Shown piece by piece: positions 41,707 through 54,943 of a stretch of 64,000 nucleotides of DNA; the first letter of the stretch is position 1; each line of letters begins with the position of its first letter. A program made the position numbers and the translations under genes. The stretch is from assembly GCA_037179385.1 (NCBI GenBank), contig CM074179.1, forward strand, positions 6,510,001-6,574,000, in the 5' to 3' direction. The notes beneath the pieces were generated by a model. It saw nothing but the letters and a program-made list of their open reading frames with translations, searched no databases and was not told the origin of the DNA. Origin of the DNA: Holothuria scabra. Its lineage: Eukaryota; Echinodermata; Holothuroidea; Aspidochirotida; Holothuriidae.

Positions 41707-44115
41707 TAAAGGGCAGGTCCAAGCTATTTGCACTGTGACGTACGGGACATTTCAGAGATATAAATGTGTCTGAACACTGTAAAAATGAATATTCCAAAAA
41801 CTTTTTCTGGTTTATACTTTTTTTATTGCTGCTACTTTAAAACAGAATCATGGAGACTTAGTACACTTGCTTTAATTAGGTCATACACTAATTAATATAC
41901 AGTGTGACGTACGGGACCAGAGAATTTTGTGATTTTTTTACTGAAGAGCAAAATTGAAATCCCTCTGAAATTAGAAAAGCAGTGATAAAACTTTAATGAT
42001 TGGTGGCTACCCTATCCTTCCTACGAATAAAGTGCAAAATATTTTTTTAAAATATGCAGCGATTTTGGTACTGTGATTATGCAAAGTAAAAATGTCATGT
42101 GACGTACTTGACATGTGACGTACGGGACAGTTTGTCCATGTACAAATTGACTATAAAAATTCATATTTTTATTGCTGAATTTACCAGAAGATGCTCATTT
42201 CTACTTGAAAATATTTTGTGGGATACCCTACAGTAATGTCAGTGGCAATTTCATGCCATGTAAATCCTTTTATGTGGGATGCTGAAAGAGCGGTGACCAT
42301 TTTTCGGATCATTCCACCACATAAAACATGAAATACATAAAGTAGTCTACTCTACACATATATCAAATAATCTATAACATGAATTCTTGCTGCATTAGTC
42401 AAAAATAAGTCATGCTGGAAAATGCAAATTCAACAAATAAACAGTTTTGGTATGTATGTACTGTAACACTGTACAGTACTACACTGCACTGAAATCCCTG
42501 CTTCTAAAAAATCCATCTCATTCAAAACATTCCATAGTATTATTGTAACAGGCACTGCTCATCCATGTGAAATGTACTGTGACACTGGACAATATCACAC
42601 TGCAATAGACTTCCTGCCTCTGAAAAATATAGTCCATCTCATTCAAAGCATTCCATACTACTAAGTCAAAGAAACTTTCACAGACCCTACCACCTGAAAT
42701 ACAGACTGGCTGTTGAAACAAGCTTTGGGTGGTTTCCGCCCATTGTAGAAATGGGCAAGCTAAACTCTTTGCAATGTGTATGTCTCTAAGCCCAAGGCAC
42801 AAGAACAATCTATACACAATCAGGCGATAGTCACAATTCACAGGCCTACAAAATGCTGAAATGATAACTCCACATTCTTGAAGTCTTCCTCATTTAATGT
42901 CAACGTTGATGATCTGGAAGCTGATATTGGAGTTGGGGCCTCTTTCAACCTGTAGAATACAACAGTTGTGCTCACTGTTTGGATGTCTGACTTCACACTA
43001 CTAATCCTGATTAAGACAAATTAAAAGCAAACACCACACAAATCCTTTCAAAATATGTAAAATAACAGAACCAACCAGCAAGAGAATCAGACAAGTGATT
43101 TTTTAACCTGCAGCATTATTAGCAAATATACAATGAAACCTTAGCCTTATGTTGTGCAAAACATTGACACCTGTAATAGTCCTTTGAAGGAAGCTGCACT
43201 TATACAACACTTGATCATCTTCAGCCAATCAGACTATTTTCACAAAGTCTATTCACCCTTGAATTAAATCCCCAATGTCTTCTATTGAAATCTGCTTAAC
43301 TTTACACAGGAAATCTGACTTACTGTAGCCACTGAATAGCATTGCACATAACCTCCACCCCCCCCACACACACATGCACAGAATAGAATTGATAATAGTT
43401 TATACTGTAAATCAAGGGTAGGGTTGCTGGTGATGGTCGCAAGTCAGGGGAGGCAGGGATTACAATCTTTCAACACAATAACAACCATCAGGTTTCAGTA
43501 TTGATGTTTCTATTGAAGCCCATGCATGTTAACTATGATTAACTACAGGGTTCCTCCTACACTGTGTCCCGTATGTCACGTTTTGTCCTGTACGTCACAT
43601 ATTTTAATTTCATAATAAAATTTACTGTGAATAACATTTCAATTAATTTTTGATGGATTTTGCTGAGCAATGTCCTTAATTAGAACTTTATAGAATATCA
43701 CTCAAAAGTTATTGTTTCCTCATATTAAAACATTAAAAAAAGTGCTGAAAATTGTGACGTACGGGACATCTGTATTTGGACACGAGCTAATTAGCATATT
43801 TAATTAACCCACCCCCAAAGATAATATGTCAGAATTATTGGAAGGAAAGGTGGTTCATGTCCCACACAACTTACATTCAATTAGTTAATTATGTCGGCAG
43901 GGAGGCAAGATTCTAAATGTCCCGTACGTCACACTGAAATTTCAATTTATGCTAATTAGATGGCTGTTATTGTTGGAAATAGTAAAAAAAACAGAAAAAT
44001 TTATGGAAATATGAAATTTCAAGAATTCAGCTTTAATATGATACCACATTTAGGGTATTTCAGTTAAGTTTGAAATTTGGGCTTGTTGGATACAATAGCT
44101 TGGACCTGCCCTAAA
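41707..44115. mobile_element. inner TIR element, 4-bp target duplication, private motif TGTGACGTACGGGACA
   Basis: GGGCAGGTCCAAGCTATT at 41711-41728 is inverted exactly at 44094-44111, and TAAA flanks both ends (41707-41710, 44112-44115). TGTGACGTACGGGACA or close forms occur at 41734, 41903, 42098 and 42114 (direct), 43565 and 43584 (inverted), 43753 (direct) and 43918 (inverted). The 2401-bp unit encodes no recognisable transposase. Subterminal motif arrays in mirrored orientation suggest protein binding sites. Confidence 0.8.
42480..42680. repeat. diverged direct repeat inside inner element
   Basis: CATCTCATTCAAAACATTCCAT near 42511 recurs as CATCTCATTCAAAGCATTCCAT near 42629 within a roughly 115-bp unit. 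The minus-strand frame across it (42518-42841) shows no known domain. Confidence 0.55.
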
Positions 44116-44389
44116 GCACTTTGACACAGAAAAAGAAGGGAATTCAAAATGTGTATGTTGTTTTGTCCTTTTTTCCTAATTCCGTCCCACCACATTTTGA
44201 ATGATCAATTTGCTGCAATTTGCATCTTTGAATGACTGCATCTCACTGATAATGCAATTAATCGCAACTTATTCTTCAGATTTTATAACTTTGGACTGTA
44301 GTCTAAATTACCATGGGTGAATTGAACCAAATCGAAATTGCTCAAATTTTAGGTTTGGGGATGACCATTTTTGGCTTTGGCCCTTGATA

Positions 44390-46960
44390 GTTATGATTCA
44401 CCAAATTAAATGGATATAAATGAGTATGCATTGCTGATCTAAATGTTAATGACCAAAGAGATGGTCGTAGAGGGTGAAATTGGCCACACCTTGAAAATAT
44501 GGGTTACAGTGTACACATGGACTTTTTCGCCATTTTCTTGGGTAAAGTTGGATATATTTAAAGTCCCATTCAATTCTAGCAGCATGACCTTTGCCTCTGC
44601 TAAACATGCACACCCCCCACGGATGCTACTGTATTTTTTCAGATCCTTAAATACAGTTTGTAACTTACTGTAGTAACACAAATTTTGCCTCAAAGCGTGG
44701 CATTATCTGTGACACCAGATTGCATGTAGAAAACCTAATTTCTGAAAAAAATTCAAAGAGAAAACATTGTCTCCCACTGATGCCAAATTTTTTAGGTCCA
44801 AAAAGTAGAGAAATTTTGTAACACTCCAAAATTTACTTCAAAAGGTAGCATAATAGCACCAGATTGCATTTACTGTTAGGCCAACCCAATTTTAAAATTT
44901 ACAAAGGCCTGTGGGGGATTACCCCTCCCTTAGATCCCTGATCTCCCAGGCCAACTTCTCCCAATAAAACACATTGCAGGAGATTTTAAAACCCAGTATG
45001 ACTTCACAGCTGTGATGCATCCATGGAATTTACCATCACCGCTCACATTGCTTGTTTGCTCGTTAAATTTTGCCATCACAGGGCTCCACCACAACAATAA
45101 TTTGCCATCATGTCATGGAAGGTCGAACTTTACACCAACAATATGTGTAAGTACTGTAATTTTAGAATCCAAACCTTATCCCCACTCTGTTAGATGCACT
45201 GTGCCAGCAAGTATGGGCACACAACACATAACTCTGTGTATAAACCATGGTACTGTAACTGAGCATACTGTACTTCTGCGTGCTTGGAAAATCAAAGTTT
45301 TAAGGTGATTTTTCCTTGTGAAAATGTAAATTGCCTGCAAGATCTATTTTGAAATCAGATAAGGGGAGGTTGAGCTTTTTTAAAAAGGATTGTTGCAAGC
45401 TCATCTTAGTATGGTGGTAAGTCTTAGTCATCAAACTTCAAAGTTACAGTACTGTATGGTACTGTACTGCCACAGATTTTGGTCCTCCTCACTGATACAA
45501 AGTTTGTCATGTACATCATGGCACTGAGTTGTCTCAAATTTTCCCACATTGCGTGCCCCCCTTTCAGAGAAATCCTACGTAAATGATTGCTTAAGATATT
45601 TAGTGATTTTTTTTTGGGGGGGGTGGGCAAGGGGTTGTTGCTGTAGCATTGTTCTGCAGTAGACTGAAAACCTATAAATACTCTTCAACTCATGCACACA
45701 GGGTTCATAGGTTTCTTCCAAACTAGTTAGTGTACACATGTCAAATTAATACTGTGGGCACACAGTACGTAGATACACTGCAGGGTTGTAAACAGTGGAA
45801 GATACAGGTTTTCTGCACATGTACAATACGTCTGTAAATTGTAGTACTGCACACAGGTTGCTGACTCTTGTAAATTGTATCGTAAAGAAATGCAACATAT
45901 ACTGCTAATGTAAGGACTACAGAGTCACTACAGACGCCTTGCTTGAATGAAAAGAGGGGCCGGGTAGTGGTTGGGGGGGGGGGAACATAGCCAACGGGCA
46001 CACTACTGCATATACTGTACATGCTAAGAAAGACCGTTCACCATCTGCCAGGTGCACAAGCTCCCTAAAGCCCCCTTGTTTTACTGATCACTTTCTTGAA
46101 CTGTACTAAAATGATAGCAGTTCACATTGAAAGGACCTACACAGTACAGTATGTTGATAAAACTGTAGTCTGTACTCAACAGGGTACAGTAGTAATGGAC
46201 CACTATCTCAGTGTATCCCTCAATCTTTTACAGTCATTCCACAACAAGTTTTACTGTAGTTTGGTCTGGTTTATTACAGTTTCTTCCATATTTTCTGAAG
46301 AACCATGAAACCTTGAATGCACTTCACATGCACACTCTTCTTAATTTTTTTCCAGGTTTGCAGAGGGGCGAGAGGGGGATGCAGCATTCACAGAGACTCC
46401 ACTTAAATTAACCTCCTGGGGTACAATAGAACATCATCCTTCAGGTAATCATACCCCAACTTTGATGTATGTCTAGGGTTTACTGTAGCACAAACATAAA
46501 ATGGAAAATGTGGCAATGGTTTCCACCAGAAAACCCAATACCACAACAAGGACCTTTTTGATAAACAGTTGAGGGGACACTTGCAACATCCTAAAAATTT
46601 GACTGAAATGATCGTACTGTAGATCTCCACTTTGTGTGATGCTTGTAACATGAAGCTGATAAACAACAACAACAACAAAAGTGTAAAAACAAACAAAAAC
46701 CAGACCTGTTTTATCTCCCAGCTTTATGAGGAGACCCAGATTTTACTCGGATGTTCTGATTTCCTTCCTTGTGTTATGTGTTACAGTATACTCCCGGCTT
46801 TTTAGTGTTCCATTTTATTTGTGACTTTCTGAACATGGTGAATGCAGTCAGTGCTACCTGTAAGCATACAGTTTAGCTCATTTGAGCAATTGAATTGACC
46901 ATGTAGACTTTAGGGACAACTCATTTTTAAGTGTGGTCTTTGCAGACACCCCATCAAGAA
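44390..46960. other. no recognised gene; TACTGTA-rich
   Basis: Non-coding-looking sequence with a high density of TACTGTA/TACAGTA words (for example 45153, 45249, 45451, 46145, 46185). G runs at 45615 and 45975. Open frames are short and without domains. Confidence 0.4.
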
Positions 46961-46967
46961 TGAAACT

Positions 46968-47030
46968 TTGCTCTTTTGGAGTGAATCTCACTCTTTTTGG
47001 AGTGAATTTTTACTCTTTTGGGGTGGATTC
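46968..47030. repeat. three short direct repeats CTTTTGGAGTGAAT
   Basis: ACTTTGCTCTTTTGGAGTGAA, CACTCTTTTTGGAGTGAA and TACTCTTTTGGGGTGGA follow each other at about 20-bp spacing. Origin unknown. Confidence 0.6.
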
Positions 47031-47279
47031 CAAAGAGTTAAATTTAAATCTGTCATTTTTAGTATAGGTCTACTGTACAGTGAACAGAGAAAAATCAATT
47101 CAACAGAGCAGGGAACTTGGTATGTTGATGCATTAAAATGTGAGGGAGAATCTATTAGTTTTAGCAAAGAACAAATTTCGTCAGGGATCACAGGGGGCTC
47201 AAACTCCGAAAACCTTTTTTGCATAATATATCAGGTAGGAGGAAGTTTGGATTGTTTTCAAACTTGGTTTGTTGATGAA

Positions 47280-47660
47280 TTATGATGGGAGGGTGGGCTG
47301 GGTGACCTCTATTAATTTTTACAGTCAAAAGTTAACATGGGGTTATCCAAGGTCAAACCTTGATAACCTTTCCTACTTTGTATTTTACAGTAAGGCAGGT
47401 TAGTAAGATACTGTAGCATTGAACTTTAGAATGTGGTTGTGTGATGGTAGAAAGATGGCATCTGTAGCTATTGGTGGAGGTCGAAGATTATTTGGGGTCA
47501 TCAGAGATCAAACTATGCAGAATATCTTAAGGCACAGCTTGAAATTTGGCTTTTTTGAAAGTAGAGTTGTTAAGATTTAAAGAAAAACCAGTTACATACT
47601 GGTGAAATCAAATCACTTTGGGTCACCAGGTTTTACAATAAAAGTATTATTCTTTTAAAA
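47280..47660 (+). repeat. decayed minisatellite units
   Basis: GGTGACCTCTATTAATTTTTAC, GGTCAAACCTTGATAACC, GGTGGAGGTCGAAGATTA and GGGTCACCAG mark diverged units of the TGACCT-type element. More units and the CACTGAGCCCTTGGGC end lie at 48890-49310. Confidence 0.4.
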
Positions 47661-47850
47661 GAACATGGAATTTATGTATCGTCGAAACCTCAGTGCATTT
47701 TTGCATTCTGGTTATTGTGTTGGGAGAGTAATTTCAGCAATGTTTCTTTCTTCTCTTCTGGATAGGTTTCTTGCAAAAATTTAGAAAGCAGCCAAAGGAT
47801 TATAATCATGCACCAGAATGTATCAGACTGACACCTGTAATAGGTAGTAT

Positions 47851-48018
47851 CAGATACCAGGGTTCGACAAATCCCCCGCCCGACAGTCCGGGACAAGTAA
47901 AAAATGTCTCTGACAAGTGCACTGCTCAATATTGTAGCCCGCCAGGCAAGCAGACTTTGGGAATCCCTAGCCCGATGGACAAGTAATAAAAAACGAATTT
48001 GTCGAAGCCTGCAGATAC
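47851..48018. mobile_element. 154-bp MITE with 7-bp target duplication
   Basis: CAGGGTTCGACAAAT (47858-47872) is inverted as ATTTGTCGAAGCCTG (47997-48011) with one mismatch. CAGATAC flanks both sides (47851-47857, 48012-48018). The interior has CCGCCCGACAGTCC and TAGCCCGATGGAC, hinting at an internal inverted pattern. No coding capacity. Confidence 0.8.
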
Positions 48019-48771
48019 AGTACACCAAGCGAAACTGTACCAAGAACAAGTCGACTTCTGGCCGCTAAAACAGATGGAATGAATCCAGTACATGATGACC
48101 ATCTGGAGTTGGATTCCGGTTTTGCATTGCCCAAACAGCACAAGAGGGAATTTTGCCATAAAATAATTCTTTCTACAGTACCTGGATTTCATTATTTCCA
48201 AAACATGAAGTACCTGTAGCTTGCATGTGTGTTATTGTTATTGTTCAGTCTGTCACTGCAGAGTTACAGCTGTCACTTCTAGGCGATGGCCAAGGTCTAG
48301 ACACTCAGCTAGGATCCAGTATAAGGTTCCCAAATTGTAACTGGTTGGTGACACATTGCCTTAAACTTAGGCAGCAGCAAACATTCTCAAGTGCACATAT
48401 GTCTACCTAGTTGCCACAGTGACACCATTCTGGTTGGTTTCCTTCAGGTTCATCAGAACTACCAGATTTATTTTCTTGCAACCTTGCCAATTCCTCGGGA
48501 TGTCTCTGTAAGAGCTAAAAGCAATGGGCTCTTACAGTAGTCGACCAACTTTTTTACCTCCTACAGTAGTTATTCCTACATAAACAAGAAGGATGAAGAC
48601 TGATATATGACAAAAAGAGTAATAGTATGACAGCCACAGGTATATAGTATGAATGAACACAGGCCTTGCTGTTAATTGGAATGGTAATTATTTATCCTTA
48701 TTTTATGTTCTTTTGTTGATACAAATGACTGACACTTGTTCTATTTAGTGTATACTGTAGAATTTTCATAT

Positions 48772-48849
48772 TGAAATAAAGAATGCAACTGTATTCAGCA
48801 GAGGTAAAACTGAAATAAAGAATGCAACTGTATTCAGCAGAGGTAAAAC
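48772..48849. repeat. 39-bp exact tandem duplication
   Basis: Two identical adjacent 39-bp units beginning TGAAATAAAGAATGCAACTG occupy 48772-48810 and 48811-48849. Identity implies a recent slippage event or an assembly artefact. Confidence 0.9.
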
Positions 48850-48889
48850 TGACAATCTTGTAACTGTAAATGACAGCAATGAAAGACAC

Positions 48890-49310
48890 TTTTCACATTT
48901 GGTATATGTTGACTTGCTATGTAAAGAGGAAGATCGTGGAATCAAAAGGTCATTACTTTTGAGGTCAAATGAGGCTAAACTGGGAAAATCGTGGAAATGT
49001 TTTATTTATCGCAATGGAAGGAAAAATGTTTATAGTTTGTAGTGAAGATCAGAGGTTATGTCAAGTCAAAAAAGGTGAAAGGGTACTGAACTGTAGGTCA
49101 CTAGTGGTCAAAAAATCTTGTTAACAATATACCTTTAGACTGGAAAGTTGGATACATTTTAAATTCAAAATGTACATGCAGTAAGCTATGGTTAAGAAGA
49201 AGTCTCTCCTGGGGTATAGTTGCATGAATTTCCCAAATTTTCCTCTCAGCAAGAAATCACTGAGCCCTTGGGCTTTGTGGTTTCTTTCTTACAATCTCAA
49301 TATGCATAAT
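48890..49310 (+). mobile_element. minisatellite-bearing element, decayed copy 4
   Basis: CACATTTGGTATATG, AAAGGTCATTACTTTTGAGG and GGTCACTAGTGGTCAAAA are unit remnants. The right end AAGAAATCACTGAGCCCTTG matches the GGAATCACTAAGCC end of copy 1 (8082). Confidence 0.5.
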
Positions 49311-49319
49311 TATGTGATA

Positions 49320-52300
49320 ATGTAAGTGTGTTGTGAATTTTCCTTGTTATGTGATGGTGGAGGGTTGAACCCTACACAGGGCAAATTAATTTCTCAATCT
49401 GTTGATCATCAAGATTCTGCCAGTCTGTTATTGAGAACTTTAATACAAATCAGTCAGTTATTGGAGTTTATTCTTACAGTGTGCATTTCAAATCCTACCT
49501 ATACTGTATGATGAACTACAGTAGTACAGTAGCAGTGTGGTTTTTTTCAATCATATCTTCTATACAAGCAGTTGAAGGCTTGGTTAAAGTACAAACCTTT
49601 GTGTATAGTACCCCACTTACTGTGCATGAACAGCATTCTGGGCATACAGAAGCTCTTGTCCATCAGCACCTCCTCTGCGATGAAATCTGTGTGTAGTGGA
49701 ACCTGTCTAATTGGGCTTTTCTCCTGTGATGCAGTGTGCATCTTCTGTTTCTTCTTCTTTTTGTGAGATGGGATGAGCAAGTGAGATCAACATGTACAAT
49801 CCCCTTTTTGAACTTTGCAGTTATTGGGGAGTGGGCAGAGTGTAAAATCTCCATTCTTGAATGGGGAGATGCCCTGAAAAAATTTGACCAGGATGTTCAA
49901 TATATTGAAATGCAAAATGGTGCTCAATTTGAAACATTAGTAAGCACATTTGTACAGTACTTACAGTATACAATCAAAAGATCATGGTTACATTGCTTTC
50001 GATTGATTCCCCAAAATGGCGGATAGCTGTGAATACTTTAGAGGTGGGGATGGTGTATCCTTCTCCCCCTCCCCCTTGGGCAAGTTACTGAATCACCACA
50101 CATCAAGACTTAGCTCATTTATTGCAACTTATAGATTTTGTGTAAAACAAATGTGCATTTTAATTTCTGGGGAATAAAGGAAGTCCATGTGTATGTTAAT
50201 GTGATGCGTTATAATAGTGTGCGTGGAACGACTACATGTGCAGCGGTTAATCATTGGAAACGGATTGTTTCCAGAAATTTTCAAAAGGGTTGACCCAATT
50301 TGTCGGTGTCTAGAAGAGGTTTTTCTGTTAGCAATGCCGAGTGGTTGTTTGCGATTGGCTTATATTACCCGCAGTACTTTTTGTCATGTCCTCGGCCCGT
50401 GTTATTTTTGGTCATTTAGTGTTTCTAGTAGTAGTTATAAAGTGGCATCTAGTGGTCATATGGATTCTGCCTGCTTCGACTAAAAACCTCCCAAATTTTA
50501 CTTTTTCTTTTAAACAAACTTAGCGTTTGAGAATTTTCTTTTTACTTTGCGGCATACTAGGCTATTTTGCCGGAGGGAGCGATATGTTTTCCCCCAATAT
50601 TTCCGCAGATAAACGCCCTGAAAAATCATGGGATGCATCCACTACCCTTTTGTTGCCTGGGCCCTTAGACTTCAGGGCTACTTATATGATGGCATGGTCA
50701 AAGAAGTTGGCCGAAGTACTAGACTAGATTACAGGGCAAACTAGAAGGCAGGTTAGGGGGAAAGTTGAAGGAATGCTCACGTCGCCTTGAATATGTTTGC
50801 ACTTTTTCTACTACACTCGTTCCCAACATATTCCCAAATAATTTTATCAAGGCCACAGTCTATCCAAAGTGTATTTGTCAAGAACGATGCTGACCACATT
50901 TTGGACCATCTAGGATTGCTTGTTTCATTGCCTGTTGGTGTCGCATTGCTGATGTATACCTTTTTTGAATTTTAATCTATTTCTTACAAAGTGAGTGATG
51001 ACCAGTGGGCAAACTCTACTAATGTCAAAATTCTTCATCGCCCTTCGAGTGGGTATAAGGATGGATGTTTTTCCCTACCCCGTTTGAAACTGCTAGCTGT
51101 CTCTTAGGGCTTATAGATTCTAAATGGTGCAATATTTTGTTTCTTTTTATGCTCAGTCTTTATGCTGAAAATGTCCTGATCAGTCGTCCTTCGGTGAAAA
51201 GTTGTTCCCCATTTTAAGAAAAAAGGTGAAAACTTATTGTTCTGCTATTGTCTCATTCATTTTAGTTCTTGATGTCAAAAAAAAGATAATATCCGTGAAC
51301 CAAGTGTTCCACAATTGGCGAGTTTGGTAATAAATTCGTTGGCGCAGGGAATTGTGGGGAACAGCGTGAGATATACTAACCGAGCTCACCACATAGCGTA
51401 CAACGTTACCTTATTTCGTCCGTATGTGCATACAACACTATCTCAGTGCCAAGTGAACTCTAACGAAAATAGCGGTCTCGGTCCTACTGTTCTTTGCGGC
51501 AGATTAAAATGCAAATTTTTACACCAAGAAGACAATTTAGACACAAACCACTGCACAAAACCACACTAGAGACTCCTCGTAATGCTATGGATGGATTGAG
51601 CGAGAATGATTTCACAAAGTTTTCTTGTAAACTCAAATTTCGGAATACATGCTGTATAGGTGCGACATTGGTTTTGTTTATCCCGACGATTTGGAGGTTG
51701 TGCGCATGTGTTTAGCCACCAAGACGAATTACCGAACTGGCTTATTATCCTCAATTCCTCTAAACTCTGAAATGGTCATGTATCGTCTCATGAGAAAACT
51801 ATACCCAACGGAATTGAAACATATGTTTGTGTATGTGATGCTGCAACCCTAATTAAAGGTCCAATGTTTTTGCCAAGGATAAGGGGGTCAATTAAAACCG
51901 ATGAAAGGGTCCGTTGCACGAATTTGGGTCAACAGCACTGTAAGCTACTGTAAACTGCAACAACGCAACCACCTGACCACAATCTGCCAAAACACCCCGT
52001 CACTCTCAACCACCTTGTGACTATGGGTATCGTCATTCACAAATACACGTCACACGATGGCATGTGTTTGATCTATAGGGGAAAACTTTGGGCACCTTCC
52101 CGTCTGGCAATGGAAAATATTCTTCCGAGATTCTGCTATTTCGGGCGAAGTTGCTGCGCATAAATCTAAAGAAATAATCTGCCCACATGTGTCGAGAATT
52201 TTTAAAACCTTTTTTATTCTTCATTAAAATCAACGTGCTTGCATTACGATGCTTCTTGTTTTCCTTCCAAATGTATTGAAGGATTCGTGTATTCGGTTTC

Positions 52301-54930
52301 CAAACTCCGAAAAATCGTTGGCAAGGCTAGATTCTGTGCAAAGACTGTTTTTTATAAGTTTCTCACGCCCAACGTTCCTCGGAGAGCTATTGCAAATAAC
52401 TGCGTTGTTAGACTTTTCCAGCGGGGCAAGCACCAAAATTTTCCGATTTTTACTAAAGTGTGAACACAAATGTATTAAGAAAGTAACTTCCGTCGACCGA
52501 GCAGAGCCCACCGGAAAATTTGTGTTCTTTCAAACATATTTGTAAATATGGAACTTGTATTGCAGAACATAGAACTTTTAGAATCTGGGTTTCCTGTGAG
52601 GATATTTGAAAATTTTGGGGACTATTGAATAATCTGCGTTCCCTATTAACATATTTAATTTTATTTAACGTTTTGAGGGTCAGGAAGCCATTTGGCTCGT
52701 CGAGGACCCTTTGCCAGAGTGAGCGTGGATGAACACCGGCGAACTTCGCCTTCTCTTTTCGACAAGTGCTCAGAGGTAACGAGGCAGGCGTGTACTAATC
52801 GCTCCCAATCCTGCTCCCGGGACCGCCATTTAACGTTCCCATCCGACGGACGTGAGCGTATCCCCAGTCTTTAGCCACTTTCCCAAAGGCTGGGTGGGGT
52901 GGAGGTTACTTGCTCTGCACCATTGCTCAGTAGCTGCACTGAGCAAGCGGACAACTTCCTGAAACGGACAACCAAATACCCAATTTTGTAATTCACAAAT
53001 TTTTTAAACCCCCTCAGCATCACTGTGAACAGCTATGCTGAACAAGCCAATTTTTAGACCAACTCCACCCATTAGCATGTGACCCGAAGATTGTCGTTGT
53101 TACATTATGTTTTCTAATAATGAGTGCGGATTGAGGCTTACTAGCGATATCCAAAAAGCTTCCGAAACTTTGCTGCCTTTTTTAGAGTTAGGCTAAGTAT
53201 TTCACCATAGCGAGCCTATATTGAAGGAAATCTAGGGAAACGGTTCTATAGCGGCCCGGAGTTTTAAAAAAGTTTACCACTGGACTGATTTATGAGCGAA
53301 CATTTATTGTATTAGAGATTGCTATTTGGTACGCGCGAAGCGATGCACGCGAAAAAAAATTTTGTTTTTCTAAACGAAATAATTACAAATATGTAGCTTG
53401 TACTAGAACAAATTCGTCGGAATTTTATGAAGAAAAATTGGGAATACCGCACTGTTCACTTAGTTGACCGGTGTCTCAAATAGCAATTTCCCGAATTTTT
53501 CACTTTTTCGAGTCCGGCGGGGGGAGGGGAGGGGCAATCGCAATGTAACTACGCTAACGGTACTGCCCCACGGTAAAGTCAGGACCTAAGGTGTCCTCAT
53601 TGGAGTGTTTTGGAATGTACAGTTTCGTACCGTGGTTCAATATTTCGAGAGGAAGAGAATTCAGACTTTATGCCACCTTAGAAAAGGTTTGATGTACCTC
53701 CCATAGCTCCCTGCTAAAATCCTAGATGCACCAGCGAAGATATAAGGTTAACTAAGAGAGGAAAAAATCCCAGAAACAGCATAAACTTTAAGGGATGGGT
53801 GGGTTTGGAGGTGTTTCCCTGTTAGTCTTTTACCTTCCCTGTTGCCTATACTCAGTCCCAAAATACAAATAATATTATCTGGCGACTTATTTTCGCGCCT
53901 CAATATCAGCCTCTTAGCCTCCGTTAATTCATGCTCAGAGCTCTCGCTGGTTTCTTCCCCGGATCCACCCATGGCCTGACGGGGCTCTTTCTATGGGGGG
54001 GGGGACTTCTTGCTCGACGCCAGATCCCCACCAGGGCATAATCTCTGCCTGGGGGAGGAAAGTTTGCCTCTGGACCCCACCATAATTTCATTTCACTGGA
54101 GCTTGTCCCTTGATCCACTGGTGTCCCGTAGATGGTTTTGTTTTCTTCTGTCCTCATTTTGAAGTCCCGCAAAACACACACCATCTAAACAACAATTCTC
54201 AAATCCAATAGCTAGAGCCTATGAAAACATTTTTGGTATTTTGTCAGTGAGGTTTTCGAGGAGATAATTTTTCCTTCCGAGTCCGAAGCCTTAGGTATGA
54301 GCTTGCAGCAACTGTTTTCGTGCAGACTAGCCCCCAAATATATAGTTTACTGGTATAATTATATTTCTTTCGCATTACCGTTTTTACAGTGAATTGACCG
54401 ACTACCCCGGGGAAAGTTATCCTTTGGATAAAACAGAATAATGCTGGCTGCTTTACCAGTGACAGGAGTGAAAACGTGGGAGAAGTGAGGAGATAAGACT
54501 GTATCGCCTCTGTGCATATAGCCCGTTGTATTACCAGTCCCTCTTCTAAATCTAAACAGATATAGTTACCATCCCTTCTCAGTGCTTTATATGGTGACAA
54601 GTTATAAAAACAAATATAACAGCTTTACACAGTGTACATACAGCTCAGACGCAGATGTTTTGATTTGGGTTTCAAATAACACGAATGAAAACTTCCTGAC
54701 CAGACGCGTGTTGCACAGTTGTGAACTGGACAAGCAAGGACAAGCCAAGCAGACTGTAATTGGCTGGTCCGCCTCAGGGCGAGCCAAGGACACACGATCC
54801 TCGGCTTTTATAGCTGTCGTGATCTGTGTAGTGAGCTCAGTTTACCAAGTGGGTTTCCTCAACTAAAATGGGGAGGAGCTTCAAAAACTTTTTAGTGGTG
54901 GCAGCATATTCTTTGGGGGGAATACTTCTG
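49320..54930. other. about 5.6 kb with no recognised gene
   Basis: Open frames at 49736-50026, 51315-51569, 52230-52545, 53924-54184 (minus) and 54244-54600 (minus) have no motif I know and no convincing splice context. A GC-rich block at 52690-52900 (GCTCCCGGGACCGCCATT) stands out from its AT-rich surroundings but is unidentified. A G run lies at 53996. Confidence 0.4.
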
Positions 54931-54943
54931 CGCTTTAATGTGT

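Larger units (their letters stand above)
40054..44387. mobile_element. outer TIR element, 4-bp target duplication, private motif GTGGTGGGACGGAA
   Basis: GGGCCAAAGCCAAAA at 40058-40072 is inverted exactly at 44369-44383, and TTGA flanks both ends (40054-40057, 44384-44387). GTGGTGGGACGGAA or its reverse occurs at 40083, 40255, 40452, 40467, 41426 (one change), 41447, 41614 (degraded) and 44179. A second element is nested at 41711-44111; without it the outer element is about 1.9 kb. No transposase is visible. GGG ends with a 4-bp duplication suit several superfamilies. Confidence 0.75.

Noticed and set aside
42518..42841. 107-codon minus-strand frame inside the inner TIR element as a transposase
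   Set aside because: No acidic triad or DNA-binding motif, and it overlaps a non-coding direct repeat.
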